Below are positions 41,820 to 51,323 of a stretch of DNA of 52,573 bases, in pieces. Position 1 is the first letter of the stretch, and every line of letters begins with the position of its first letter. A program made the translations under genes and the position numbers. The notes beneath the pieces were generated by a model. It did not search any database, was not told the DNA's origin, and saw only the letters and a list, made by a program, of their open reading frames with translations. Source of the DNA: Halalkalibacter wakoensis JCM 9140 (GTDB lineage Bacteria; Bacillota; Bacilli; Bacillales; Bacillaceae_D); the NCBI RefSeq assembly GCF_000513095.1, contig NZ_BAUT01000023.1, forward strand, positions 1-52,573, written 5' to 3'.

Positions 41820-42041
41820 TTAATCATAATGAGGTTTTGTCCCTTGAGTCCACGTTGCTTCTTGGTGAAGTCCGCCTCGGGATTCGATTTCGCGGATGAT
41901 TTCACGGTGGATGCTAGCGCCTTCTGCGTTCAGGTATGGTGTCATTTGTTGCAAGCCATGGTGGAAAAAAGCCAATTCTTTATCCGTCCATTGATTCTTC
42001 GACATCATCGAAAGTTCAGTCATATCTCTTCCAACATACAT
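41820..42041 (-). CDS. yfhS: YfhS-like small protein
   Basis: A 73-aa protein (MYVGRDMTELSMMSKNQWTD, then KELAFFHHGLQQMTPYLNAE, GASIHREIIREIESRGGL). Assignment to YfhS rests on length and on its place divergent from and just upstream of fabL, as in B. subtilis where yfhS is expressed in sporulation. The function is unknown. AAGGAGG precedes ATG 42041. Confidence 0.55.
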   Translation of the reverse strand: MYVGRDMTELSMMSKNQWTDKELAFFHHGLQQMTPYLNAEGASIHREIIREIESRGGLHQEATWTQGTKPHYD

Positions 42042-42137
42042 AGTGGTTCCTCCTTACGGTGTGATGTGCTTAGTGTTCCTGTTCGATTGAAGCCCTATAC
42101 GGTATAATGGGTGACATATGAAAATATTGGAGGTTGA

Positions 42138-42889
<752 letters not shown>

Positions 42890-42909
42890 AAATAAATTAT
42901 GTTTTAGTT

Positions 42910-42939
42910 GCATAAAGGATTTCATCCCCGGACATCTTA
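42910..42939 (+). promoter_or_regulatory. Sigma-G-type promoter of the gamma-type SASP gene
   Basis: -35 GCATA (42910-42914), 18-bp spacer, -10 CATCTTA (42933-42939, a perfect CATnnTA). The expected start of transcription falls almost on the ribosome binding site GGAGGTGA (42947-42954), so the leader would be very short. Confidence 0.55.
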
Positions 42940-42959
42940 ATGTCGTGGAGGTGATACAC

Positions 42960-43133
42960 ATGGATAGACAACAACAACAAGCGTCTAAGACAAACGCTCA
43001 AGAAGTACGTCGTCAAAACCAAGCTTCTGCTCAAGGTCAAGACACGGAATTTGCTAGCGAAACTGACGTTCAAGAAGTACGTCAGCAAAACGCTCAATCA
43101 GCAGCGCGCAAGCAACAAAACTCTTCTAAATAA
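42960..43133 (+). CDS. sspE: Gamma-type small acid-soluble spore protein
   Basis: A 57-aa amino-acid-reserve SASP, made in the forespore and cleaved by GPR at germination. Two repeats are visible: NAQEVRRQNQASAQ and TDVQEVRQQNAQSAAR, with a protease-type site TEFASET between them. It is rich in Gln, Ala and Ser. The start is ATG 42960, 5 nt after GGAGGTGA. It is short compared with B. subtilis SspE (84 aa), having one fewer repeat. Its position after fabL matches B. subtilis. Confidence 0.88.
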   Translation: MDRQQQQASKTNAQEVRRQNQASAQGQDTEFASETDVQEVRQQNAQSAARKQQNSSK

Positions 43134-43148
43134 TTGCGTTTTTTAAAC

Positions 43149-43190
43149 AAAGCACCCTTTGGCATAACGTCCAAAGGGTGCTTGTTTTTT
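43149..43190 (+). terminator. Terminator of sspE
   Basis: Stem AAGCACCCTTTGG / CCAAAGGGTGCTT with an 8-nt loop and a T6 tract. The stretch 43191-43385 has no gene. Confidence 0.85.
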
Positions 43191-43385
43191 ATACATATAG
43201 GTAGATCATAAAAATCGTTATTCGTTAGCATTTCAAATTAAGTAACAAAACGTTATAATAGAGAAGAATGAAGCAATTGATGTGAGTAACTTAGTTTTTG
43301 CTAGTAGAAAATAGAGTAGAAAGCGGAAAAGGAAAGCTACTCTACCACTACTGACGTCCGAAATATGCAAGGAAGGGAGCTAAAT

Positions 43386-43913
43386 ATGAACTTTCCCAAA
43401 GTAGGAAGCAATATTGAGATCCATAGCTATAAGCATAATGGATTGATTCATCGCATTTGGGAAGAAACAATTGTGCTTAAAGGGACGTCAAAGGTTGTAA
43501 TTGGAGGGAATGACCGTATTCTAGTGAAGGAATCGGATGGAAGGAATTGGAGAACGCGAGAGCCAGCAATATGTTATTTTGATTCCGAACAATGGTTTAA
43601 CACAATCGGTATGATTCGATCAGATGGTATTTATTACTATTGCAACCTTGGGTCACCTTTTACTTGGGATGAGGAAGCATTAAAGTATATTGATTATGAC
43701 CTCGATATAAAGGTGTTCCCAGATATGACCTTTAAGCTCTTAGATGAAGATGAATATGATTTGCACCGGAAGATTATGAATTATCCGCCTGCAGTTGATG
43801 CGATTCTTCAACGAAGTGTCGATGAATTAATCTCATGGATTCACCAAAGAAAAGGGCCATTCGCACCACAATTTGTTGAAAACTGGTATGAGAGATTTTT
43901 ACAATATCGTTAA
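43386..43913 (+). CDS. ygaC: Nucleoside tri-/diphosphatase, DUF402 family (YgaC)
   Basis: 175 aa. The DUF402 barrel includes [33 protein letters not shown] and [13 protein letters not shown], where acidic residues bind Mg2+ in the Ntdp phosphatases of staphylococci. The likely role is hydrolysis of nucleoside tri- and diphosphates. A helical tail ([19 protein letters not shown]) is typical. ATG 43386 follows AAGGAAGGGAG. It lies between sspE and ygaD as in B. subtilis. Confidence 0.88.
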   Translation: MNFPKVGSNIEIHSYKHNGLIHRIWEETIVLKGTSKVVIGGNDRILVKESDGRNWRTREPAICYFDSEQWFNTIGMIRSDGIYYYCNLGSPFTWDEEALKYIDYDLDIKVFPDMTFKLLDEDEYDLHRKIMNYPPAVDAILQRSVDELISWIHQRKGPFAPQFVENWYERFLQYR

Positions 43914-43917
43914 AGCA

Positions 43918-43977
43918 AGGGTCTGACTTAACGGAGTAGCAAGCAAGAATGGCTCTCGGAGGTCAGGCCTTTTCTTA
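43918..43977 (+). terminator. Possible terminator after ygaC
   Basis: AAGGGTCTGACTTA and AGGTCAGGCCTTTTC can form an imperfect stem with a long loop, followed by TTTTCTT. Confidence 0.4.
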
Positions 43978-43999
43978 GAAAAAAGAGGGGGTGACGAAG

Positions 44000-45744
44000 C
44001 TGAATAGCATGAAACGCTATATGGCATTCGTCAAGCCGTATTGGAAAGAGATATTCGTTACGATTTTCATTGGGATATTAAAATTTGGTATCCCATTGTT
44101 AATGCCGCTTGTGATGATGTATGTCATTGACGATATTATTTTTGCAGAGGCGATGACGCAGGACGAAAAAACATCACTGTTACTAAAAATTATGGCTGTG
44201 ATGTTTGTCATTTTTGTCGTGCTCAGGCCACCTATTGAATATTATCGTCAATATTTTGCACAGTGGATTGGAAACAAAGTGTTATATGACATTCGTGATC
44301 AATTGTTTACCCATATTCAAAAATTGAGTTTGCGTTTTTATTCAAATCGAAAAGTTGGAGAAATTATTTCTCGTGTGATTCATGATGTAGAACAAACGAA
44401 GAATTTTGTGATGACTGGTCTTATGAACATTTGGCTTGACCTGATTACGATTGTGATTGCGATTATTATTATGCTGAACTTAAATGTTTGGTTAACGCTC
44501 GTTGCCATTTCAATGTTTCCATTTTACGGCTTTTCCGTGAAGTATTTTTATGCGAGGCTTAGACATCTAACAAGAGTGAGGTCACAGGCTTTAGCGGAGG
44601 TACAAGGACATTTGCATGAACGAGTCCAAGGAATGAGTGTGATTCGAAGCTTTGCCCTTGAGGATCATGAGCAAAAGCAATTTAGCAAGCGTAATAGTCA
44701 CTTTTTAAATAGAGCGCTTGATCATACGAAGTGGAATGCGAAAACCTTTGCGGTAGTCAATACGATTACTGATATTGCTCCACTTCTCGTTATTTTTGTT
44801 GCGGGTTATTTTGTCATTAATGGAACTCTTGAAGTCGGGGCGATGACGGCGTTTGTGCTGTATATGGAGCGTCTTTACGGACCGTTACGACGACTTGTGA
44901 ACTCATCGACGACGTTAACCCAGTCGATTGCCTCAATGGACCGGTATTTGAGTTTATTGATGAAAAATATGATATCCAAGATGAGCCGAATGCAAAGTTT
45001 TTAGGTCGAGCAAAAGGTCATATCGAATTTAAAAATGTGACGTTTCATTACGATGATGAAGAGAAAGCAGCGCTTAAAAATTTGCAGCTTGATGTGAAAC
45101 AAGGAGAGACAATTGCGTTCGTTGGAATGAGTGGTGGTGGAAAAAGTACCCTCATTAGTTTGATTCCTCGTTTTTATGACGTGACATCGGGTGAAATTTT
45201 GTTAGATGGTGTGAACATTAAACATTATGGAGTGCGGAGCTTACGTGACAATATTGGAATGGTGCTTCAAGACAATATTTTGTTTAGTGATTCTGTTAAA
45301 GAAAACATTTTAATGGGTCGACCTGGTGCGAGTGATGAGGAAGTCGTCGCAGCAGCCAAAGCAGCGAATGCGCACGAATTTATCGAGGCTCTTCCAAAAG
45401 GATATGACACGGAAGTTGGCGAAAGAGGAGTGAAGCTATCAGGAGGACAAAAGCAGCGTGTGGCAATTGCTCGAGTCTTTTTGAAAAACCCACCAATCTT
45501 AATCTTTGATGAAGCAACGTCTGCGCTTGATTTAGAAAGTGAGCATTACATCCAAGAAGCGCTTGAAGTACTTGCAAAAGATCGAACGACGTTTATCGTC
45601 GCGCATCGTCTATCAACGATCACACATGCAGACCGAATTGTAGTGATTGAAAATGGCGAGATTGTCGAAGTGGGCCACCACGATGAATTGATGAAACGAA
45701 ATGGAAGTTATAAAAAACTATTTGATGTCCAGCAGCTTCATTAA
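44000..45744 (+). CDS. ygaD: ABC transporter, permease-ATPase (YgaD/MsbA type), one-base frameshift
   Basis: Homodimeric exporter half-transporter of drugs or lipids. Frame 1 (to 45004) has six membrane helices. It breaks at [11 protein letters not shown], where one added G near 44943 gives [15 protein letters not shown] and joins the nucleotide-binding domain (to 45744), about 581 aa in all. That domain has Walker [10 protein letters not shown], the Q-loop VLQDNILFS, signature LSGGQKQR, Walker [13 protein letters not shown] and the H-loop VAHRLSTI. The start is uncertain: the GGGGGTGA site favours CTG 44000 by spacing, with GTG 43991 and ATG 44009 as alternatives. Confidence 0.87.
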
Positions 45745-45745
45745 A

Positions 45746-45968
45746 GTGGGTCATGGGGACAGGTTCCTTGACCCAGTTCAAGTGGACTCACGTTCCGTTA
45801 TTTGTGACAAAAACAGCGATTTTGCAGTGTTTGAGGACTTAGGTTCCGCTATTTCATGTTTGGAGGGGTTATTTATACTAAATTTTTGCAAATAGCGGAT
45901 TCTGTGACCGCCAACCCCTTCAAAATGCGGGTTTTGGATGAAATAACGGAACTGGTGTCCGCCCATAT
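45746..45968. repeat. REPIN-like element, copy 2 (single arm)
   Basis: Starts 1 nt after the ygaD stop codon with the same arm as 27354 (core GGGTCATGGGGACAGGTTCC, then TTGACCC). It continues through the same interior of ATAGCGG-type units (45785-45962). The inverted right arm and the terminator hairpin of copy 1 are missing; it ends near GTGTCCGCCCATATAT. Confidence 0.7.
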
Positions 45969-45974
45969 ATAAAA

Positions 45975-46017
45975 AGAAGAAAGGCTCCGTTCATAAAGTG
46001 AACGGAGCCTTTCTTTA
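45975..46017 (-). terminator. Terminator of ygaE
   Basis: A 17-bp perfect stem AAGAAAGGCTCCGTTCA / TGAACGGAGCCTTTCTT with a 5-nt loop, overlapping the ygaE stop codon. An A5 run at 45971-45975 supplies T residues on the minus strand. Confidence 0.85.
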
Positions 46018-47100
46018 ATCTTCTTCGCGCTCTCGGATTTTTACTTCGTTTTCCTCTTGGTGGTACGTAAAGAAGCTTTCGACTAAGTGATCGAGGTGTT
46101 CAAGTTGCTCTTGGTATTCAATCATTTGCGAAACAGCAGGTAAGAGGTGGAGCCATTGATTGTAATCAATGCAAGGTTGAGTTTGCAAGCTAATATAATA
46201 GCTCATTAATTCTTCTTTCCCTGCGTTCATTTTTTCGATTAATTCGTCTGAATGATTAGTGTGTGTTCTCCCGATATACCTTAATAAAATCCGGTCATGG
46301 TAGGATGTTAAGTATTGGAGTTGTTTTTCAAATTTTTGATGCGTTTCTTCGGGCAATAAATTCAATTCTTCTGTGCGTTTTTCTAAGTTTTTCAGTACAA
46401 ATAAAGCTTTTTTGGCTGTTACAAGCATTTGCCTGTATAGCACGACTTTACGCGCTTTTCCGTATTTGTTTTTCATAAAATAATTGCGTTCTTCTTTATA
46501 TAGTAGGTAAATGTTCTCGAGTTTGACCATTTTTTCTTCGAGACGATTTAAGTCCTTTTTAAGAGCGCGATGATCAGCTGCATGGCGAATCAATAACATC
46601 GTCCATTGATTAATATCTTCCGTCGCAGATAACAATTTGTGGTAGAGCTTTGTTTCGTATTTAGGCGGTAAAAACAGTAGATTAATAATAAAAGCAGCTA
46701 GTACGCCAATTAAAATGAGTCCAAATCGTCCTGCGGCAAATAGAATAAAGTCATCTGCAGGGCTTTCCATAATGACAATGACGGTCATGATTGCTAGTGG
46801 GATGGTCGTTGGTTCTAGTTTGACTTTTAAGATAATCGATATCGCTAGTACAACGACAAGCCCGACAACAAAAGGGTCATGGCCAAATGTCATAACGAAA
46901 ATGACAGCTAAAAATGCTCCGATAATGTTTGCTTGTATTTGCTCTAAAATCGTTTGGAATGTCCGGTAAAGCGATGGTTGCACAGCGATTGCTGAAGCAA
47001 GAGCCGCAAACATAGGAGGTTCGAGCCCGAGCCAAATCGCCAAATAAAGGGAAAGCATAACAGCTAACCCGGTTTTAAAAATGCGAGCACCAAGTTTCAT
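46015..47100 (-). CDS. ygaE: Aromatic acid exporter-like membrane protein (YgaE)
   Basis: 361 aa. The N-terminal half has about five or six membrane helices (KTGLAVMLSLYLAIWLGLEP, then AVQPSLYRTFQTILEQIQAN, the FUSC/ArAE hallmark QPS-x-x-x-T). The C-terminal half is a cytoplasmic helical coiled-coil domain (residues about 145-361). This is the ArAE_1 architecture, with an unknown substrate. AAAGGAG lies 11 nt upstream of ATG 47100. It is the neighbour of hemL, as in B. subtilis. Confidence 0.85.
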   Translation of the reverse strand: MKLGARIFKTGLAVMLSLYLAIWLGLEPPMFAALASAIAVQPSLYRTFQTILEQIQANIIGAFLAVIFVMTFGHDPFVVGLVVVLAISIILKVKLEPTTIPLAIMTVIVIMESPADDFILFAAGRFGLILIGVLAAFIINLLFLPPKYETKLYHKLLSATEDINQWTMLLIRHAADHRALKKDLNRLEEKMVKLENIYLLYKEERNYFMKNKYGKARKVVLYRQMLVTAKKALFVLKNLEKRTEELNLLPEETHQKFEKQLQYLTSYHDRILLRYIGRTHTNHSDELIEKMNAGKEELMSYYISLQTQPCIDYNQWLHLLPAVSQMIEYQEQLEHLDHLVESFFTYHQEENEVKIREREED

Positions 47101-47245
47101 ATGTGAAGATAACTCCTTTTATGCTTTCGCTAAGATCTAAATCCATGGATAATCGTATTGCTAGTGTCCTCAATTCATAACCAAAAAATAACACCGAAGC
47201 GTAATATACAATGAATGACAGGAAGAAGCAAGCCTTTTATTGATG

Positions 47246-47290
47246 AAAAAAAGGACCAACAGGGATTCGTACAGTCCTGTTGGTCCTTCT
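47246..47290 (-). terminator. Terminator of hemL
   Basis: Stem AAGGACCAACAGG / CCTGTTGGTCCTT with a 12-nt loop and an A7 run at 47246-47252, which is a T run on the minus strand. Confidence 0.85.
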
Positions 47291-47301
47291 GCTTTCTTGA
47301 C

Positions 47302-48591
47302 TTAATTCATCGCAGCAAAAGCTTCATCTACTGCTTGCAATGTTTCTTGTATATCCTCTTTTGTATGAGCAATGGTTAAAAACCATGCTTCATATTTGGA
47401 TGGAGCTAAGTTGACTCCGCGTTTTAGTAGCTCTTTGAAGAATATGCCGAAACGATCACCATTTGTGTTTTCGGCTTGTTCGTAATTGGTTACTTTTTCG
47501 TCTGTAAAGTAAACCGTAAGTGCACCTTTGAGGCGGTTGATCGTAATCGTTTCACCGTGCTTTTTGGCAAGTGTTTCGATGCCTTCCTCTAGTATCGCGC
47601 CTAATTGATCTAGTTGTTCATATACACCTTGTTGCTGTAATACTTCCAGGCAAGCAATTCCAGCACTCATAGACGCTGGGTTTCCAGCCATTGTTCCAGC
47701 TTGGTAAGCAGGACCGAGTGGAGCGACTTTTTCCATAATGTCAACTCGACCGCCATAAGCGCCAATCGGAAGTCCTCCACCGATGATTTTTCCTAGTGCC
47801 GTCATATCTGGCTCTACACCAAGATAGTTCTGAGCTCCTCCGTACATGAATCGAAAAGCTGTGATCACTTCATCGTAGATTACAAGAGCACCTGTTTCAT
47901 GTGTTAAGTCATTCACCGCTTGAAGGAACCCTTCAGCTGGTTCTACAATCCCGAAGTTTCCAACAATTGGTTCAACGAGAACGGCTGCGATGTCGTCACC
48001 CCATTTTTGTAATGCTTCTTTATAGGCATCAATATCATTAAAAGGAACCGTAATGACTTCTTTTGCGATGTTTTTCGTCACACCTGCAGAATCAGGGGTG
48101 CCAAGTGTCGATGGGCCAGATCCAGCTGCAACTAAGACGAGGTCGGAGTGTCCGTGATAGCAGCCGGCAAATTTAATGATTTTGTCTCGTCCTGTGTAAG
48201 CACGCGCAACACGGATCGTCGTCATCACAGCCTCTGTTCCTGAATTCACAAAACGTACCTTCTCAAGGGAAGGGATTGCCTCTTTTAACATTTTGGCAAA
48301 CGTATTTTCTAGCTTCGTTGGTGTTCCGAATAAAACGCCATTTTCAGCCGCCTCTTGAATCGCTTTTGTAATATGAGGATGAGCATGTCCTGTAATAATA
48401 GGGCCGTATGCGGCTAAATAATCGATGTAACGATTGCCGTCGACATCCCAGAAATGAGCCCCTTTTCCTTTTTCCATAAAAATCGGGGTCCCACCACCTA
48501 CTCCTTTATAGGCGCGAGATGGACTGTTGACTCCTCCGACGATAAGATCCTTTGCTTCATTATATAAAAGTTCCGATTGTTCCCAGTTCAT
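47302..48591 (-). CDS. hemL: Glutamate-1-semialdehyde 2,1-aminomutase
   Basis: Makes 5-aminolevulinate for haem by the C5 pathway. 429 aa. The PLP lysine is K268 ([17 protein letters not shown]), the cofactor aspartate is D240 ([11 protein letters not shown]), and the start is [12 protein letters not shown]. It is the GsaB paralogue type by position next to ygaE, in addition to a hemL expected in the main hem operon. ATG 48591 follows AGGAGG; an upstream start at 48633 is not supported. Gsa-type enzymes in perR neighbourhoods may link haem supply to peroxide response. Confidence 0.93.
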   Translation of the reverse strand: MNWEQSELLYNEAKDLIVGGVNSPSRAYKGVGGGTPIFMEKGKGAHFWDVDGNRYIDYLAAYGPIITGHAHPHITKAIQEAAENGVLFGTPTKLENTFAKMLKEAIPSLEKVRFVNSGTEAVMTTIRVARAYTGRDKIIKFAGCYHGHSDLVLVAAGSGPSTLGTPDSAGVTKNIAKEVITVPFNDIDAYKEALQKWGDDIAAVLVEPIVGNFGIVEPAEGFLQAVNDLTHETGALVIYDEVITAFRFMYGGAQNYLGVEPDMTALGKIIGGGLPIGAYGGRVDIMEKVAPLGPAYQAGTMAGNPASMSAGIACLEVLQQQGVYEQLDQLGAILEEGIETLAKKHGETITINRLKGALTVYFTDEKVTNYEQAENTNGDRFGIFFKELLKRGVNLAPSKYEAWFLTIAHTKEDIQETLQAVDEAFAAMN

Positions 48592-48704
48592 GATAAGCCT
48601 CCTAGTGAAAGTGTTCTGTTTGTATTCAACCATAGAGGAGCGAAATGGGCAAGTTAGAGTCTAATTCCTGATGAAAGCTCATAAATGTTACTAGAGGTGA
48701 TATT

Positions 48705-49128
48705 GTGAATGTGCTTCTTTCATTAGCGCTAATGATGGCGACGATTGGAACGCTTGTTAGTATTTTAATGTTATTGCGCTACCGCCCGATTCGTGGGACT
48801 CATCAAGTTTCTTTAAGGCACTTTGCCCTTTTACTATTGGTTTATATGACAATGATTTTATCGTTTTCTAATTTGTACTTAGGTCTTGAGATGTTAGGGA
48901 TTGAAGTGTTAAAAGAAGGGAATTCTCATGTAGAGGGGACCGTAAACCATTTAATCGTAGACATTGTTTATTTTAGTGCGGTAACCATGCTTTCTGTTGG
49001 TTATGGAGATTTGGTTCCGATCGGGATTGGTCGATTCATTGCAATTGTACAGGCTTTATGTGGTTTTTTTGTTACCGGCGGCTTTTGTTGTGACGTCTTT
49101 TTTGCATGTAGCGAATAAGGAGGAATAG
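48705..49128 (+). CDS. Two-pore-helix K+ channel, one-base frameshift
   Basis: The selectivity filter SVGYGDL (VTMLSVGYGDLVPIG) identifies a potassium channel pore domain. The protein has two N-terminal helices (LLSLALMMATIGTLVSILML, FALLLLVYMTMILSF), a pore loop and a last helix. The current frame ends at 49118 as GGFCCDVFFACSE. Removing one G near 49078-49081 gives V-T-G-A-F-V-V-T-S-F-L-H-V-A-N-K-E-E ending at 49128, a normal inner helix. GTG 48705 lies 4 nt after AGAGGTGA. The c-di-AMP receptor paralogue 700 bp downstream is a suggestive neighbour. Confidence 0.75.
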
Positions 49129-49187
49129 TTGTCTTTCTTCCAAACATGGGCTACGCTATTAGGAAAACATGTAAGGAGATGGATAGA

Positions 49188-49661
49188 ATGACGATTGAAA
49201 TTGGCCAAATGGCTCCAAGCTTTTCATTACCGGCAAATAATAATGAGACTGTTTCTTTAGAAGATTTTCGTGGGAAGAATGTCGTTCTCTACTTTTATCC
49301 AAAAGATATGACACCGGGATGCACGACTCAAGCTTGTGACTTCCGTGATAAAATAGAAGATTTTTCAGAACTAGATACCGTGATTATCGGGGTAAGTCCA
49401 GATCCCGTTGCCAGACATGAAAAATTTATTGAGAAATATCAACTTCCATTTTTGTTGTTAGCAGACGAAGAACACGAAGTAGCTGAGCAATATGGGGTTT
49501 GGACATTAAAGAAGAACTTTGGAAAAGAATACATGGGAATTGAACGTTCTACGTTTGTGATCGATAAAGAAGGCAAGCTTGTGAAAGAATGGCGTAAAGT
49601 GAAAGTGAAAGATCACGTTGCTGAGGCGCTTTCGTTTGTGAAGGATGAACTTCAGAACTGA
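49188..49661 (+). CDS. bcp: Thiol peroxidase, Bcp/PrxQ type
   Basis: Reduces H2O2 and organic hydroperoxides through thioredoxin. 157 aa. Peroxidatic C45 and resolving C50 lie in the TPGCTTQAC motif of atypical 2-Cys PrxQ enzymes, in the sequence FYPKDMTPGCTTQACDFRD. ATG 49188 is 9 nt after AAGGAG. ATG 49179 abuts the ribosome binding site. It precedes perR as in B. subtilis (YgaF), consistent with a peroxide-defence cluster. Confidence 0.93.
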   Translation: MTIEIGQMAPSFSLPANNNETVSLEDFRGKNVVLYFYPKDMTPGCTTQACDFRDKIEDFSELDTVIIGVSPDPVARHEKFIEKYQLPFLLLADEEHEVAEQYGVWTLKKNFGKEYMGIERSTFVIDKEGKLVKEWRKVKVKDHVAEALSFVKDELQN

Positions 49662-49836
49662 TTGTTGAAGCGAGTAGGAACTTCAAGCCTCAAAATCGAA
49701 TAGTTTATTTTATAAAGGTTGTTTTGTTTAATTTCGAAGGTTGCTCTCATCTTATATTGGAGCGCACCTGTGACAATACGTAACAAATTAGGCAAAGCAG
49801 CCATTTTTTTAGGATCCGTTGAATGGGGGAAACGTG

Positions 49837-50136
49837 ATGAAGTTACTCGTATGTATTATTGATAATGTGTATCGAGATGCCGTTGAATCTAGGTTGAAAA
49901 AGCAAGGATACAGGATGACGGAGCTGGCGAGTTCTGGAGGATTTTGGAAAAAAGGCAATACAACCTTTTTGTTTGGTATAGAAGAGAAGGATATACAGCA
50001 ACTTCAAGACGAGTTGAAGTCAATTTGTGTGGAGCTTGAAAAGAAAAAGCAGCGCAAGAGCAAGCAAGCTCATCGCTATACATCCTTTTTGTTAGATGTA
50101 AAAGACGCGGCTCCTTTTATTGGATTAGGTAATTAG
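49837..50136 (+). CDS. PII-like cyclic-di-AMP receptor (PstA/DarA family)
   Basis: A 99-aa protein with the trimeric PII-like fold. The diagnostic ligand loop is seen as LASSGGFWKKGNTTFLFGI, close to the TTGGFLKSGNTTF pattern of DarA. The middle loop is longer and basic (EKKKQRKSKQAHR) than in B. subtilis DarA. ATG 49837 follows GGGGGAAACGTG. It signals c-di-AMP level, which controls K+ uptake. It differs from the usual yaaQ context, so it is probably a second paralogue. Confidence 0.75.
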   Translation: MKLLVCIIDNVYRDAVESRLKKQGYRMTELASSGGFWKKGNTTFLFGIEEKDIQQLQDELKSICVELEKKKQRKSKQAHRYTSFLLDVKDAAPFIGLGN

Positions 50137-50151
50137 TTGAGTTGAGCCACA

Positions 50152-50189
50152 TTGACAGCGAGATTATTTTTATATTATACTAATTACAA
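50152..50189 (+). promoter_or_regulatory. perR promoter with overlapping PerR box
   Basis: -35 TTGACA (50152-50157) and -10 TATACT (50176-50181), 18 bp apart. TTATACTAATTACAA (50175-50189) matches 12 of 14 defined positions of the PerR box TTATAATNATTATAA and covers the -10 box, indicating autoregulation. Confidence 0.7.
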
Positions 50190-50225
50190 AGTAAGAATGG
50201 TTACTTGAAGGGGAGGTGCATGACA

Positions 50226-50663
50226 ATGTCTGATCATCGCTTGCAAGATGCACTTGATGCTTTGAAGAGCACCCGTGTCCGTATGACTCCGCAACGTCAT
50301 GCGATACTAGAATTCCTATATGAATCAATGACCCATCCGACAGCTGATGATATTTATAAGGCGTTAGAAGGGCGTTTTCCAAATATGAGTGTCGCGACAG
50401 TATACAATAATTTGCGCGTATTCAAGGAAGCTGGCATCGTAAAAGAGTTAACATATGGTGATGCATCGAGTAGATTTGATTCGGTCACATCTGATCATTA
50501 TCACGTGATTTGTGGGGATTGTGGAAAGATTGTAGATTTCCATTATCCAGGATTAGATGAGGTTGAGACGTTAGCTGAACATGTAACGGGATTTAAAGTT
50601 CATAATCACCGTATGGAGATTTACGGAACTTGTCCAAAGTGCAAAGAGAAAGTTGAACATTAA
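50226..50663 (+). CDS. perR: Peroxide-sensing Fur-family repressor PerR
   Basis: Metal-dependent repressor that senses H2O2 by iron-catalysed oxidation of histidines. 145 aa. All regulatory-site residues known for B. subtilis PerR are at identical positions: H37, D85, H91, H93, D104. The structural zinc cysteines are C96, C99, C136 and C139. The winged helix is [15 protein letters not shown] to [19 protein letters not shown] 50226 lies 7 nt after GGAGGTG. Upstream sits a PerR box, supporting autorepression. Followed by a hairpin terminator. Confidence 0.97.
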   Translation: MSDHRLQDALDALKSTRVRMTPQRHAILEFLYESMTHPTADDIYKALEGRFPNMSVATVYNNLRVFKEAGIVKELTYGDASSRFDSVTSDHYHVICGDCGKIVDFHYPGLDEVETLAEHVTGFKVHNHRMEIYGTCPKCKEKVEH

Positions 50664-50691
50664 AACACCTTCTGAATAGGGAGGTGTTTTA
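50662..50691 (+). terminator. Terminator of perR
   Basis: Stem AAAACACCT / AGGTGTTTT with an 11-nt loop, overlapping the perR stop codon. Confidence 0.75.
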
Positions 50692-50698
50692 GTCATTA

Positions 50699-50747
50699 AA
50701 AAGAGGAGGAAGAAACGGTACGCGATCCGGTTCTTCCTCCTCTTTGT
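50699..50747. terminator. Terminator of ygzB
   Basis: Stem AAAGAGGAGGAAGAA / TTCTTCCTCCTCTTT with an inner CGG / CCG pair, between the convergent genes perR and ygzB. Confidence 0.8.
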
Positions 50748-50751
50748 TTAC

Positions 50752-51102
50752 TTATTTCTTTTTTCGATTGTATTCCTCGTTAAATTCTTTGCCCTCTAAT
50801 GATTTATCCATTGTTAACGGCTCGTTGCAATGCATACATGCATCAACACGTCCTAGCATTTTTGTTGCGCCGCCGCAAGAGGGACAGACCACTTGGATTG
50901 TTTTGGTTGAGAGCATACCGATCCAAAAATAAACAACCGTGCTTCCTATGATACAAAGAAACCCGACGATCATGGCGAGTGACATAATTATAAAGGAATC
51001 TCTAAAGAAGATCCCGACGTACATGACGAGAATTCCAATAAATACGAGCGATAAGGCAAAGGTTCTTATTTTATTAATTTTATTCGTGTATTTTAAAGCC
51101 AT
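50752..51102 (-). CDS. ygzB: YgzB family (UPF0295) membrane protein
   Basis: A 116-aa protein with two N-terminal membrane helices ([20 protein letters not shown] and [20 protein letters not shown]), then a cytoplasmic zinc ribbon with C73-P-S-C76 and C89-M-H-C92. The function is unknown. It is conserved beside perR in Bacillus. GGAGGGAC precedes ATG 51102. Identified by size, topology and synteny. Confidence 0.88.
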   Translation of the reverse strand: MALKYTNKINKIRTFALSLVFIGILVMYVGIFFRDSFIIMSLAMIVGFLCIIGSTVVYFWIGMLSTKTIQVVCPSCGGATKMLGRVDACMHCNEPLTMDKSLEGKEFNEEYNRKKK

Positions 51103-51323
51103 AACATGTCCCTCCTAAATCTAGTAGTAAGTATAGCACAGAACGAGGCTTTCGACTTGAAAGAAATGTTAACAGATAACGAAGATTCGTTCGGAATTAG
51201 CAGGAGTTTTTCGTTCTTTGTAGAACTTGTAATCTCGGTATCCTACTAGACTGGTTGTTAAAAGACGGAACATTTTAACGATCGTTTTCGATGAATCTGT
51301 CATGCGTAAGGGGGAACGAAATT

